From CAYQJS01 sp964417895 (GTDB lineage Bacteria; Chloroflexota; UBA6077; SHYK01): a stretch of 26,776 nucleotides of DNA. The position numbers and the translations under genes are program-made. A model generated the notes under the pieces. It was not told where the DNA came from. It was given only the letters and a program-made list of their open reading frames with translations, and did not search any database. The stretch is taken from NCBI GenBank assembly GCA_964417895.1, contig CAYQJS010000064.1, positions 1-26,776 of the forward strand. Reading direction: 5' to 3'. Positions within the stretch are counted from its first letter, which is position 1; each line of letters starts with the position of its first letter. Shown here piece by piece: positions 14,490 through 22,186 of the stretch.

Positions 14490-15614
14490 TCACAGCCTGT
14501 ACAGGCTCGCGGCGTTTCTCCACAGCACCTGCTCGCGCGCCTCGGGCGAAAGGCCCTCGAGGCACCGATCGATCGTCTCCCGGGTCCGCGGCCACGTCGA
14601 CGTCGCCAGGGGGATATTCGTGGACCAGAGAATGCGGTCGGTCCCGATGTAGGGCGCGAACGGCGCCACCTCGTCGTACCATGCGTTGAGATAGCACTGG
14701 CGATGGAACATCTCGAGAGGCGTCAGCTGATAACCTTCGCGGGCGAGTCCGTCGTGCTCGAACTGATGGTCGGCCCACTCCAAGTAGAGCATCCCCCAGC
14801 TTAAGGCGCTCTCCGCGAAGACGACCCGCAGCTTTGGATGCCGCAGCAGCACGCGCGAGAAGATGAACAGGCCGAGGACGAATACGCTTGAAACCGGCTT
14901 CTGGACCGCTTCCAGGGCTTCAGCCACTGCTGGCGCGAGCCCCGGAGGCTCAGTATTCAGCAGCTTGGGCGATGAGCCTGTGTGGAGACAGAGCGGCACA
15001 TCGAGCTCCTCACAGACGGCCCACACCGGGTCATACTCGGGTCCGCTCACGTGGGGAACGTCGCGCAAGTCCATTGGCACAGCAGGGAAGACGACCCCGC
15101 GGTGGCCCCGAGCGACCGCGCGCCGGATCTCGGCCACCGTAGCCTCAGGCGGCCAGAGAGGCACGATGCATTGTGGAATGAATCGATCGCTGGCGGCGCC
15201 CCATTCCTCGAGCAGCCAGTCGTTGTAGGCCTGCACGCAGGCCAGCTCCAACTCCGGGTCCTGAAGCCGACCAAAAGCCTCCCCAGCCATCCCCGCCACC
15301 GTCGGGAAGAGCACGGAATAGTCGACGCCACCTGCGTCCATCGCCCTGAGTCGCTCCCCGGGTTGGTAGGCGGCGGAGGGAACCTCCTCCCAGAGGCTCG
15401 GCTCTCGATTGCGGTCCGCCATGAACGCACCGGCCCGGGCCACGCGCCCGCCCAGGAGCACCTGCCCGTCCACAACCCATCGCTCCTGGCCGTTCGTCCG
15501 CTCGACGTGGGGAACGCGATCAGCCCACTGCGTCTTTGCAAGTCGACTGGTCCACAGGTCCGGCGGCTCCTGCACGTGGTCGTCCACGCTGATCAGGCCG
15601 TATTTCAGCTGCAT
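14490..15614 (-). CDS. Amidohydrolase-2 family protein with an altered metal site
   Basis: This 374-residue TIM-barrel paralogue begins YGLISVDDHVQEPPDLW with Asp11-x-His13 and keeps His211 (LCLHTGSS) and Glu268 (VFAESALSW). The family GSDYPH motif, which supplies the metal-binding Asp, reads WSTNIPLATSTWP here. Asn333 replaces the Asp, and Leu replaces the His after Pro. The neighbouring paralogue (15829-16986) keeps WESDLPHVASYYP at the same place, so the alignment is clear. The protein may bind metal differently, be inactive, or have a changed reaction. AGGGCAGG precedes the ATG. It sits in the minus-strand run, 214 bases (two repeats) downstream of the next amidohydrolase gene. Confidence 0.87.
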   Translation of the reverse strand: MQLKYGLISVDDHVQEPPDLWTSRLAKTQWADRVPHVERTNGQERWVVDGQVLLGGRVARAGAFMADRNREPSLWEEVPSAAYQPGERLRAMDAGGVDYSVLFPTVAGMAGEAFGRLQDPELELACVQAYNDWLLEEWGAASDRFIPQCIVPLWPPEATVAEIRRAVARGHRGVVFPAVPMDLRDVPHVSGPEYDPVWAVCEELDVPLCLHTGSSPKLLNTEPPGLAPAVAEALEAVQKPVSSVFVLGLFIFSRVLLRHPKLRVVFAESALSWGMLYLEWADHQFEHDGLAREGYQLTPLEMFHRQCYLNAWYDEVAPFAPYIGTDRILWSTNIPLATSTWPRTRETIDRCLEGLSPEAREQVLWRNAASLYRL

Positions 15615-15669
15615 TGCCTGCCCTTCATGTCACGCTGACCGCGTTGTCGTCCTGAGCCGGCCCCCGCTT

Positions 15670-15770
15670 GTCATTCTGAGCCGAAGGCGAAGAATCTGAA
15701 GGCGGGTACTGGTAGGTAACCCCGGGGCAATACCCGACTTCAGATGCTTCGCTATCGCTCAGCATGACAG
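15670..15770. repeat. R1 long-palindrome repeat, copy B
   Basis: The left arm gtcattctgagccgaaggcg, continuing aagaatctgaaggcgggta, is answered by tacccgacttcagatgcttc, continuing gctatcgctcagcatgacag. It has almost the same sequence and arm length as the copy at 10856-10955. Confidence 0.82.
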
Positions 15771-15781
15771 CCTCATCCGTC

Positions 15782-15828
15782 CGTGGCGTCCCGAGATATC
15801 GGGGCATGGCAAAAACTCAGAATGACAG
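15782..15828. repeat. Short R1-related hairpin repeat, copy 2
   Basis: The form is cgtggcgt-cccga-gata-tcggg-gcatgg...ctcagaatgacag, matching 46-91. It ends directly against the stop codon (15829-15831) of the amidohydrolase gene. Confidence 0.7.
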
Positions 15829-16986
15829 CTACTCTGCCACTGCCGGCACGGTGGCTTTGATCTGATAGACGCGGAGCGCGTTCTCGTAGAGCAGCTTGCG
15901 CCGATCGTCCGGCGATACGCCCTGGAGTACGCGCTCAACCGCGTCCCACGAGCGCGGGTAGTACGAAGCTACGTGGGGAAGGTCTGACTCCCACATGATG
16001 TTGTCGATCCCGATGTCGCTCCGAAGCTTGATGCCCTCTTCCTCGAACCAGAAGTTCACGAACATCTGCCGGTGAACGATCTCGCTGGGCCGCGTGCTCA
16101 TGCCCTCCGTCCACAGGTGGCGGGTCTCCCATTCATGATCGCATGCCGCCAGCACGTAGTTGATGCCCCCGATCCCCGCCTCTGCGAAGACACACTTGAG
16201 CCGGGGGAAACGCTCCGTGAGTCCGGAAAAGATCAGCTGTGGCACGATCTGCGCGGGGGTTACGGCGGACGTGCTGGTGGACGCCGAGTGCGCCTGGCGC
16301 GTCGAGTAGCCGTCCCACCTCTTAATGGAAGCCCCAGCATTGAGTCCCGACGAGCCATGGAAATGGATCGGGACGCCGAGTGACTGGCAGATGTCCCAGA
16401 TCGGGTCCCAGTGGGGGTCCGTGAGGTGCGGCAGCGACCCCGGCATCCGCCCCATGAGGTTCACTCCACGATGGCCGCCCTCCACTGCGCGCTCGACCTC
16501 GCTTGCGATATTCTGCGGACTCTGGAGCCAGGGGAGAGCTGCGAGGGGCAAGTAGCGGTCGCTGACCCGGACCCAGTCGGAGAGCGTGTCGTTATAGGCC
16601 TGCACGGCCGCCAGCTCGAACTCCGGATCGCCATAGTTGGAGTAGCTACCGCCCGGCGGGTTGGGGAAGAGCACCTCGGCATCGACCCGGTCGATATCCA
16701 ACGCCTTCAGTCGCTCCCCCGGGTCGAAGGCCATCCGGGGCACTTCCTCCCACCGCTTGGGCCAGTGAGGGAACGGCTCGCCCATAAGGGCTGGGCAGTT
16801 GCACACTTGCTCGCCGGGCGGCTTTCCGTAGATGCTCCATCCGTCGACGCGCTCGCCGTCGCGCTCCGATTCGGCGACGTGGGGGATGCGGTCTCCCCAT
16901 TTGTTGGCCGACATCCGGGAAGTGAAGTCATCCCGGCTGAAGGCTGCGTGCGAATCGGCGCTGATCAGTCCGAACCTGATTTCCAT
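15829..16986 (-). CDS. Amidohydrolase-2 family metal-dependent hydrolase/decarboxylase
   Basis: This is a 385-residue protein read from the ATG at 16986, which has GGAG six bases upstream and aligns with the N-terminus of the paralogue at 15614. The frame also allows an ATG at 17016, adding 10 residues without a good ribosome site. The metal-site residues are complete: Asp11-x-His13 (LISADSH), His208 and His210 (PIHFHGSS), Glu269 (VFAEAGIGG) and Asp335 in WESDLPH. Residues 210-245 contain a Ser/Thr-rich insertion (ASTSTSAVT). It lies between the bicupin at 18285 and the altered-site paralogue. Tandem duplication of this pair is likely, with the downstream copy losing the Asp. Confidence 0.87.
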   Translation of the reverse strand: MEIRFGLISADSHAAFSRDDFTSRMSANKWGDRIPHVAESERDGERVDGWSIYGKPPGEQVCNCPALMGEPFPHWPKRWEEVPRMAFDPGERLKALDIDRVDAEVLFPNPPGGSYSNYGDPEFELAAVQAYNDTLSDWVRVSDRYLPLAALPWLQSPQNIASEVERAVEGGHRGVNLMGRMPGSLPHLTDPHWDPIWDICQSLGVPIHFHGSSGLNAGASIKRWDGYSTRQAHSASTSTSAVTPAQIVPQLIFSGLTERFPRLKCVFAEAGIGGINYVLAACDHEWETRHLWTEGMSTRPSEIVHRQMFVNFWFEEEGIKLRSDIGIDNIMWESDLPHVASYYPRSWDAVERVLQGVSPDDRRKLLYENALRVYQIKATVPAVAE

Positions 16987-17043
16987 CCTGCTCTCCATTT
17001 CCGACGAGTTGCTCATGGAAGGTCAGCTGTCGTTGGTGGAGCT

Positions 17044-17126
17044 ACCCCCCTCCCTCGCCCTCCCCCTCAAGGGGGGAGGGTACAAATCCCCTCCCCCTCG
17101 ACGGGGGAGGGTTAGGGTGGGGGTGG
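17044..17126. repeat. R4 paired-hairpin repeat
   Basis: This holds accccccctccctcgccctcc/cccctcaaggggggaggg followed by cccctccccctcgacggggg/agggttagggtggggg. It matches 7750-7833 closely and lies between the bicupin stop (17200) and the amidohydrolase start. Confidence 0.8.
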
Positions 17127-17199
17127 CCGTAACCCCGATACTCACGACATCGGCCCACTAGCATAAGCCGGCGAGGGGCGACGGGCAAATCTCTGTTGG

Positions 17200-18285
17200 T
17201 TATGCCGTCTCCTCGAAATAATACTGTCCCAACGCTTTCTGGGCCGGCCAATCAGTGAACCCATAGAGGAACGCATCCTCTCCCGACGGGTTCTCGTGGC
17301 GGTGCGTCGTCCACGCGGGGAGCTCGATGAAATCCCCCTTCGACCACTCGAAGCGCTCCCCGTCGGCGATCATGACGCCCCGTCCCCTGAAGGCATGGTA
17401 GATCACCGTGCTGTTGTGCCGATGGGGCTTGCCCTTGAACCCCGGCGTCAGCATGGTCATCTCGCAAGCGACCGTGGGGAACGTAGGGCCACCGGTGATG
17501 GGGTGGCTATATGTCACGGTGTAGCAATCGAAGGGGTCAGGCTCGTCCTCGCTCTCCTTCATCGCCCGGAAGGTCGCGGACACCTGCGTCCACGCATAGC
17601 GGAACCCAGGGGGATGTTCCGCCCCGGAGTGGCGAACCCGCGGGCCATCCGGATGCTGGATTTCCCTGTGTGAGGCGAGCCGCAGGTGGCCGCCCAGTAT
17701 GTCGGCGGAGCGGCCGATGCGGTCATGGCGCACAGGCTCGTAGGGCTCAGGCCAATCCTCGGTCCAGCGAGCGCCAATGGTCGAGTATCGGCCATCCAGG
17801 CCATCGAGCCAGAGCACGTAGTCGTCCGACTCGTTGCTGTGACCGTGAAAATTCAGATGGGGCGTCGTGATGAAGTCCCCATCCTCGAGCGGGAAGGGCT
17901 CGCCGTCGACGAGCGTGTAGGCGTCGGCTGACCCTTTGATGACGAACCTGGTCGCGCCGGCGCTGTGCCGGTGGGAAATCGCCTGCTCGCCGGGCAAGAC
18001 GCACTGGACCCCGAGGCGCAGGGGCACGTTCGCCCCCTTCGGGTTCCTCGGATTCACCATGTGCATGACTCGCCTGACTGTACCCCCGAGATCGCCCCCG
18101 GAGGTGGCAAGCCTCACAACCTTCGAAGCCCCGATCACAGCGGGCTCGATGTCCGCCCATTTCCAGTGGTACGGCCTGAGATCAGCGGCCTCCGGCGCGT
18201 CCAACTGGTTGACACGGATCGCCAGGTTGCGCTCGGTGCAGTAGCTCTGAAGACTATCGAGGTCAGAGATCTCGCTCGTTGCCAT
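17200..18285 (-). CDS. Bicupin, gentisate 1,2-dioxygenase-like (paralogue 2)
   Basis: This 361-residue two-cupin protein is closely related to the one at 12186-13238. Cupin 1 carries His105/His107 (ISHRHSAGATRFV) and His147/His149 (LNFHGH), then the WLDGLDG motif. Cupin 2 carries His288/His290 (PHRHNSTVIYH) and His328/His330 (TTHRHEN). Both candidate iron sites are complete. An extra His-rich loop (residues about 200-224) lies between the domains and is absent from the other paralogue. AGGAGGG precedes the ATG by a good distance. The third bicupin gene ends only 22 bases upstream, so the two form one transcription unit. It probably performs extradiol-like ring opening of a hydroxybenzoate; the exact substrate is unknown. 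Confidence 0.86.
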   Translation of the reverse strand: MATSEISDLDSLQSYCTERNLAIRVNQLDAPEAADLRPYHWKWADIEPAVIGASKVVRLATSGGDLGGTVRRVMHMVNPRNPKGANVPLRLGVQCVLPGEQAISHRHSAGATRFVIKGSADAYTLVDGEPFPLEDGDFITTPHLNFHGHSNESDDYVLWLDGLDGRYSTIGARWTEDWPEPYEPVRHDRIGRSADILGGHLRLASHREIQHPDGPRVRHSGAEHPPGFRYAWTQVSATFRAMKESEDEPDPFDCYTVTYSHPITGGPTFPTVACEMTMLTPGFKGKPHRHNSTVIYHAFRGRGVMIADGERFEWSKGDFIELPAWTTHRHENPSGEDAFLYGFTDWPAQKALGQYYFEETA

Positions 18286-18307
18286 AAATCCCTCCTGCCG
18301 CCTCCCT

Positions 18308-19324
18308 CTACGGGGCGGCTTCCTCTTTCAAATAGAAGCCTAGCTTCTGCTTGGCCGGCCAATCGTCGACGGAGAACAGAATCGTGTCGTCGGCCAACGC
18401 GTTCTCGTGGTAGTGCCACTTCCACGGCTGAATCGCGAAGATGTCGCCCTTGTGCCACTCCAGCCGCTCGCCCTCGATCACGGTCGCGCCCTCTCCCTCG
18501 AACACATGGTAGAAGGCGTTGCTGTTGTGGCGGTGGGCAAGCGTCTTCTGGTGGGCGCCCAGGATCTGGACGTGCCATGCCATGGTGGGCAGGGTCGGTC
18601 CGCCATCGACCGGGCTGCGGAACATGCAACGGACGCCGTCGTACGGGTCTCCTTCGACCTCGGACGCGCGCAGCGCTTGGAGCGCTGCCTGCGTGTCGGC
18701 CCACGGATAGCGCACAACGGGCAGCGGGAAGACGCTCTCCCCCGATGACTGGCCGAGGCCCAGCGCCTTGACCGCGTAACCTTCGGGCCGGCTGACCTCC
18801 TGGTACGGAGAATCGTTCGGCAGCCGATCGTTGATGGACGCGCCCATATAGCCGTTGTCGTAGGCGTCGACGAAGAACGCCGGCTCCGTGCCCTGGTTCC
18901 AGTGATCGTGGAAGGTCCAGGACGGGCTGATGACGACGTCCCCTCGCTCCATGGGGAAGGCCTCGAAGTCGCACACGAAGACCGCTCCCGGTGGGGCCTC
19001 ACACACGAGCCGTGTCTCGCTTCGCATGTTGCGGTGGCCCTGCGTCCGCTCCCCGGGCATGAGGATCTGAACGTTCATCCAGATGGGGAAGCCGCGAGTC
19101 TCGATACCGGTGACCGAACGCATACCCGTCATGGCACCGGGCCCCACGGTCACAATCTGTCCCGACTGCATCAAGCCCGCGCGAATGCCCTCCCAACTCC
19201 AGTGGGCGGCCGTATTGCCTTTGCGGGGGGGCGCCACGCCTTCGCGGCGAAGTCCCGCGCCGACGAGATGGTATTCCGCGAGGTACTGCTCGAGATCCTC
19301 AGTGGTCGTGCCTACGCCCGTCAT
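18308..19324 (-). CDS. Bicupin, gentisate 1,2-dioxygenase-like with an altered first metal site (paralogue 3)
   Basis: This 338-residue protein starts at the ATG at 19324, which has AAGGAGG upstream; an in-frame extension to 19456 lacks a ribosome site. Cupin 2 keeps His264/His266 (LAHRHNSNAFYH) and His304/His306 (WKWHYHEN). In cupin 1 the HRH motif reads His97-Arg98-Asn99 (QGHRNMRSETR), although His139/His141 (TFHDH) remain. In characterised gentisate dioxygenases it is the N-terminal cupin that binds Fe(II), so this copy may be catalytically different or a partner subunit. It is the first gene of the minus-strand run. A TATACT sequence at 19392-19397 (reverse strand) could be its -10 element, with no clear -35. 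Confidence 0.83.
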   Translation of the reverse strand: MTGVGTTTEDLEQYLAEYHLVGAGLRREGVAPPRKGNTAAHWSWEGIRAGLMQSGQIVTVGPGAMTGMRSVTGIETRGFPIWMNVQILMPGERTQGHRNMRSETRLVCEAPPGAVFVCDFEAFPMERGDVVISPSWTFHDHWNQGTEPAFFVDAYDNGYMGASINDRLPNDSPYQEVSRPEGYAVKALGLGQSSGESVFPLPVVRYPWADTQAALQALRASEVEGDPYDGVRCMFRSPVDGGPTLPTMAWHVQILGAHQKTLAHRHNSNAFYHVFEGEGATVIEGERLEWHKGDIFAIQPWKWHYHENALADDTILFSVDDWPAKQKLGFYLKEEAAP

Positions 19325-19561
19325 GGCGCCTCCTTTTTCCCGCTCACCCTCTGCCAGAAGGACGCTGTCGGCGCGATCTGGCTCATGCGCCAGTATAGCC
19401 CCATCCCAAAACGCGTGATCGTGTTCCTGGAGCTCGTGATGCTGGGCATCCGGCACTGCGCATCGGACTGTGTTACAGTTATCGAGTGGTGGTGATCGGC
19501 GGCCCGCCAGTTAATCGGGATCAGCGGAGTCGTTGGCTCGGCTCCGCCTCTTCCCGCACTT

Positions 19562-19607
19562 CGCGCTGACCGACCAGTTCCAACTCTCCTACCAAGGAGT
19601 CAGCGCG
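19562..19607 (+). promoter_or_regulatory. Inverted repeat bracketing the ribosome site of the zinc-ribbon gene
   Basis: CGCGCTGAC (19562-19570) and GTCAGCGCG (19599-19607) are perfect 9-base complements. The right arm lies between the AAGGAG ribosome site (19594-19599) and the GTG start, overlapping both by one base. In mRNA this would place the start site against a stem, a layout that could limit translation. The function is inferred. Confidence 0.45.
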
Positions 19608-19942
19608 TGTACACCGACAAGAGCTTGACCTGCCGCGATTGCAGCGCGAGTTTCGTGTTTACCACGGGCGAGCAGGAGTTCTTCGCCAGCAAGGGATTCA
19701 CTAACGAGCCGACGCGGTGCCCGGACTGCCGAAGTGCCAGGAACCGCGAGCGCGGCGGGTATGGCCGGGGATTCGACCGCAGAGAACGGCAAATGTTCGC
19801 AGCCGTCTGCTCGAACTGCGGAAAGGAGACAGAGGTCCCCTTCCAGCCAAGGGGCGACCGGCCTGTCTATTGCTCCGAATGTTTCGAGACGCATCGCCCT
19901 GGCGGCAGCCCGTCGGATCGTGGCGGTAGCACGCGCTGGTAG
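19607..19942 (+). CDS. Two-part zinc-ribbon protein
   Basis: This 111-residue protein has eight cysteines in two treble-clef-like ribbons. Cys9/Cys12 (LTCRDCS) pair with Cys38/Cys41 (TRCPDCRSARNRER) around a GEQEFFASKGFTNEP core. Cys68/Cys71 (VCSNCGKETEVPFQPRGDRP) pair with Cys89/Cys92 (YCSECF). The linker is Arg/Gly-rich, suggesting nucleic-acid contact. AAGGAG (19594-19599) sets the GTG start seven bases on. I associate this layout with small zinc-ribbon proteins common in Chloroflexota. Their function is not established; a role in RNA or ribosome binding is plausible but unproven. Confidence 0.85.
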   Translation: MYTDKSLTCRDCSASFVFTTGEQEFFASKGFTNEPTRCPDCRSARNRERGGYGRGFDRRERQMFAAVCSNCGKETEVPFQPRGDRPVYCSECFETHRPGGSPSDRGGSTRW

Positions 19943-20061
19943 CCGGGGCGCCACCACCCTCTGCCCAGTTAGGGGTACAGCGTCACTGGGCCACGACTTC
20001 TTACGCATCCCGAGCCCGAAAGGATAGCGGCGGTCAAGAACCACTAGCGACGGAGCAGGAC

Positions 20062-20484
20062 GTGAGGCTGGAACAGACGATCATCATTGCGCTTCCTGTA
20101 GAGGAGATTTTCGCCTATGGGAGCGCGCTGCATCAGGCGGCGGAATGGCAGCAGGTCGGAACGAGTGACCAGGCCGCTATGAGCCCCCCCAGCGTAGGCG
20201 TCCGCGGCACGGAGTGCCGGCGTGGCCCCAATGGAACCACGGAAGACTGGGAGCTTGAGGTAACGGAATTTGAGCCGAACCGAGTCCTGGGGATTGTGAG
20301 TCGGTGTGGCGCCGTCCAAGTCTGCGAGCAGCACGTCCTCGTCACAGATGAGGGCAATACGCGATACACCGTTTCCCTGGAGATGACTGGCTCGAAGCTT
20401 GCACCGTCAGTGGTCCAAGCAAGAACTGTGAACGCGCTGATGAACTTCAAATGGCGGCTTGAGGCTGCGAAGGCCGCTCCGTAG
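20062..20484 (+). CDS. SRPBCC (START-like/polyketide cyclase) fold protein
   Basis: This 140-residue protein begins with the typical SRPBCC strand and helix (QTIIIALPVEEIFAYGSALH, residues 5-24), followed by the WELEVTEFEPNRVLGIVSR block near 63-81 and a terminal amphipathic helix (ALMNFKWRLEAA). Members bind small hydrophobic ligands in a central cavity and may act as cyclases, dehydratases or carriers. GGAGCAGGA precedes the GTG. It lies 119 bases after the zinc-ribbon gene on the same strand, with nothing notable in between. The ligand is unknown. Confidence 0.75.
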   Translation: MRLEQTIIIALPVEEIFAYGSALHQAAEWQQVGTSDQAAMSPPSVGVRGTECRRGPNGTTEDWELEVTEFEPNRVLGIVSRCGAVQVCEQHVLVTDEGNTRYTVSLEMTGSKLAPSVVQARTVNALMNFKWRLEAAKAAP

Positions 20485-20486
20485 CA

Positions 20487-20643
20487 GGTCAGTTGTGACG
20501 GATAGCGCCATTGGGTACATTCCGTCGCTCCCGTAGGGCGGGGGCTTGTCCCCCGCCGTAGCCCCCTGGTTCTCTTGTCGCCCGGCGGGAGGGGACAAGC
20601 CCCTCCCCTACCGGACGAAAGGCCATGCACATGCGAAGTGACC
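20487..20643. repeat. R3 element, copy 2 (both ends visible)
   Basis: The left end ggtcagttgtgacggatagc and the reverse complement of the right end (ggtcacttcgcatgtgcatg) form imperfect terminal inverted repeats. Inside are a gtagggcgggggcttgtccc hairpin and a ggcgggaggggacaagcccc hairpin. It starts two bases after the SRPBCC gene's stop and ends 14 bases before the stop of the convergent amidohydrolase. No target-site duplication is obvious. Confidence 0.8.
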
Positions 20644-20657
20644 ATCAGAGATTGAGA

Positions 20658-21848
20658 CTATCCATCGAGCCCGCCATTCAAATGGAAGAAGCGCACGGCG
20701 TTGGCGGCCACCATCAGACGGCGGTCCTCCTCGGGCACACCGGCGAAGTTCTGGTCGATCAGGCGGCGCGAGCTCGGCCAGTCGCTCGCGGCGTGCGCGA
20801 AATCGCTGCCCCACATCAGCTTCTCCGGGCCAACCGACTCGTGGCGCTCGCGGATCCCCACCGGGTCGGATAGGAATCCCCACAGGCAGTGCTCCCGTAT
20901 GTACTCGCTGGGTAGGCGCTCGAGCCAGTCGAGCCCGTAAAACTCCTTCGCCAGATACTTGTACCGCTCGTAATGGTCGTCGATCTGCCAAAGGGCGTAC
21001 TTGAGCCAGCCGATCATCGTCTCTGCCCAGTAGATCTGGAGCCGGGGGAAGCGGTCCCACACGCCCTCGAACGCCATCTGCACCGGCGCGCAGGCAGCGT
21101 CGCCACAGAAGCGGAAGAGCCAGTGCCGCATGGGATCGAATCCTCTGTCGGCGTCCCCAGCCCCGTCGCCGCCGGCACCCTTCGTATAGCGGAACGTTGG
21201 TTCATCCCGACCGGTCATGCGGGTCGTGCCGCCGCCGGTGTGGTGCGTGACCGCCATGCCCAGATCAAGCGCCGCGGCCCAGAACCTGTCGTCCTCGGGC
21301 GTCGGATACCCCTTGCCACTCGGGAACTTGTCGAGGAGGACGCCTTTCAGCCCTGCTCGGGCGCAGTACTCCAGCTCGTTCACAGCGTCGTCGATGCCCG
21401 ACGTGGGCATAACGCCCATGGCGAGGAGGCGGTCCGGGGCAAAAGCGCAGTACTCGTCGGCCAGATACTCGTTATAGGCGCGGTTCATAGCCAGGTAGGC
21501 GTCTGTGTCTCTGGCCCCGCGGATGTAGCCGATGCGTGAGAACATTACCTCGGCGTCAACTCCGTCCTGGTCCTGCTCACGGAGCCGCTGGTCGGGACCG
21601 CCGGTCCCCCCGGCGGTCTCGAATCTCGGGACTTGGAGGTGGAGCTCCTCGCGGGGCACGTTCACGCTGCGGGTAAAGCCGATCTTTGCAGGCCGGCGGT
21701 CGCCGATGACAATGGCGTCCTCACCCGTCTCCAGCCTGACGACGCGCGGCGCCTGGTCCCGGAACCTGGTTGGCACCCGCTCCCGCCACCGCTCCGGCGA
21801 CAGGTCCAGGTGCGAATCGGCGGAAATGATGTTGTACTGTCGAGCCAT
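20658..21848 (-). CDS. Amidohydrolase-2 family metal-dependent hydrolase/decarboxylase
   Basis: This 396-residue TIM-barrel paralogue is the most divergent of the six. Visible residues are Asp11-x-His13 (IISADSHLDLSPERW), His202/His203 (VTHHTGGG), Glu276 (YWAETMIGWLKYAL) and Asp349 in WGSDFAHAASDWP, so the metal site looks complete. It has a Gly/Asp-rich insertion at about 222-237. AAAGGAGG precedes the ATG. It is transcribed in the same direction as hyuA/hyuB, but 338 bases with R4 hairpins intervene, so it probably has a separate promoter or relies on read-through. Confidence 0.87.
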   Translation of the reverse strand: MARQYNIISADSHLDLSPERWRERVPTRFRDQAPRVVRLETGEDAIVIGDRRPAKIGFTRSVNVPREELHLQVPRFETAGGTGGPDQRLREQDQDGVDAEVMFSRIGYIRGARDTDAYLAMNRAYNEYLADEYCAFAPDRLLAMGVMPTSGIDDAVNELEYCARAGLKGVLLDKFPSGKGYPTPEDDRFWAAALDLGMAVTHHTGGGTTRMTGRDEPTFRYTKGAGGDGAGDADRGFDPMRHWLFRFCGDAACAPVQMAFEGVWDRFPRLQIYWAETMIGWLKYALWQIDDHYERYKYLAKEFYGLDWLERLPSEYIREHCLWGFLSDPVGIRERHESVGPEKLMWGSDFAHAASDWPSSRRLIDQNFAGVPEEDRRLMVAANAVRFFHLNGGLDG

Positions 21849-21964
21849 ACCGCCTCCTTTCCCGCCTCTATAGCTCGCAAACCGCAGTCCGCAATTCTAC
21901 TGCTAGCTCCTCGGCGGAAGTGAGTCATGGGTTGCCCTCAAACGCCCGGACGCGTTCAACCAAA

Positions 21965-22094
21965 TCCCTCTCCCATCGCAATGGGAGAGGGGAGGGTGAG
22001 GGCGACCCACTACGCAGGCAAGCATCTCCGCTGGTTCAAAGTGCCAACGGAGGAAGTGCCCTCACCTAACCTCTCCCACTGCGGTGGGAGAGGG
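21965..22094. repeat. R4-type paired hairpins in inverted orientation
   Basis: ccctctcccatcgcaatggg followed by agaggggagggtgagggc is mirrored by gccctcacctaacctctccc followed by actgcggtgggagaggg at 22057-22094. Each half is a hairpin, and the two halves also pair with each other around a unique centre of about 50 bases. This is the main content of the 338-base space 21849-22186, where I see no gene. The tagctcctcggc motif occurs on both sides (about 21903 and 22159). Confidence 0.75.
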
Positions 22095-22186
22095 ATGGAT
22101 TGCCACCGCCGCTCCTTGGCCTCGGACCGCGAGGGTCACGGACTTACGCAATGCCGTATTAGCTCCTCGGCCGCCGGGCGTGGGAG

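Noticed and set aside
13256..14689. 477-codon plus-strand open frame
   Set aside because: It runs antisense to the decarboxylase-like gene and through repeats; it is a shadow of high-GC coding sequence.
7750..22094. Repeats considered as a CRISPR array
   Set aside because: Copies are far apart, palindromic and variable, with no regular spacers and no cas genes.
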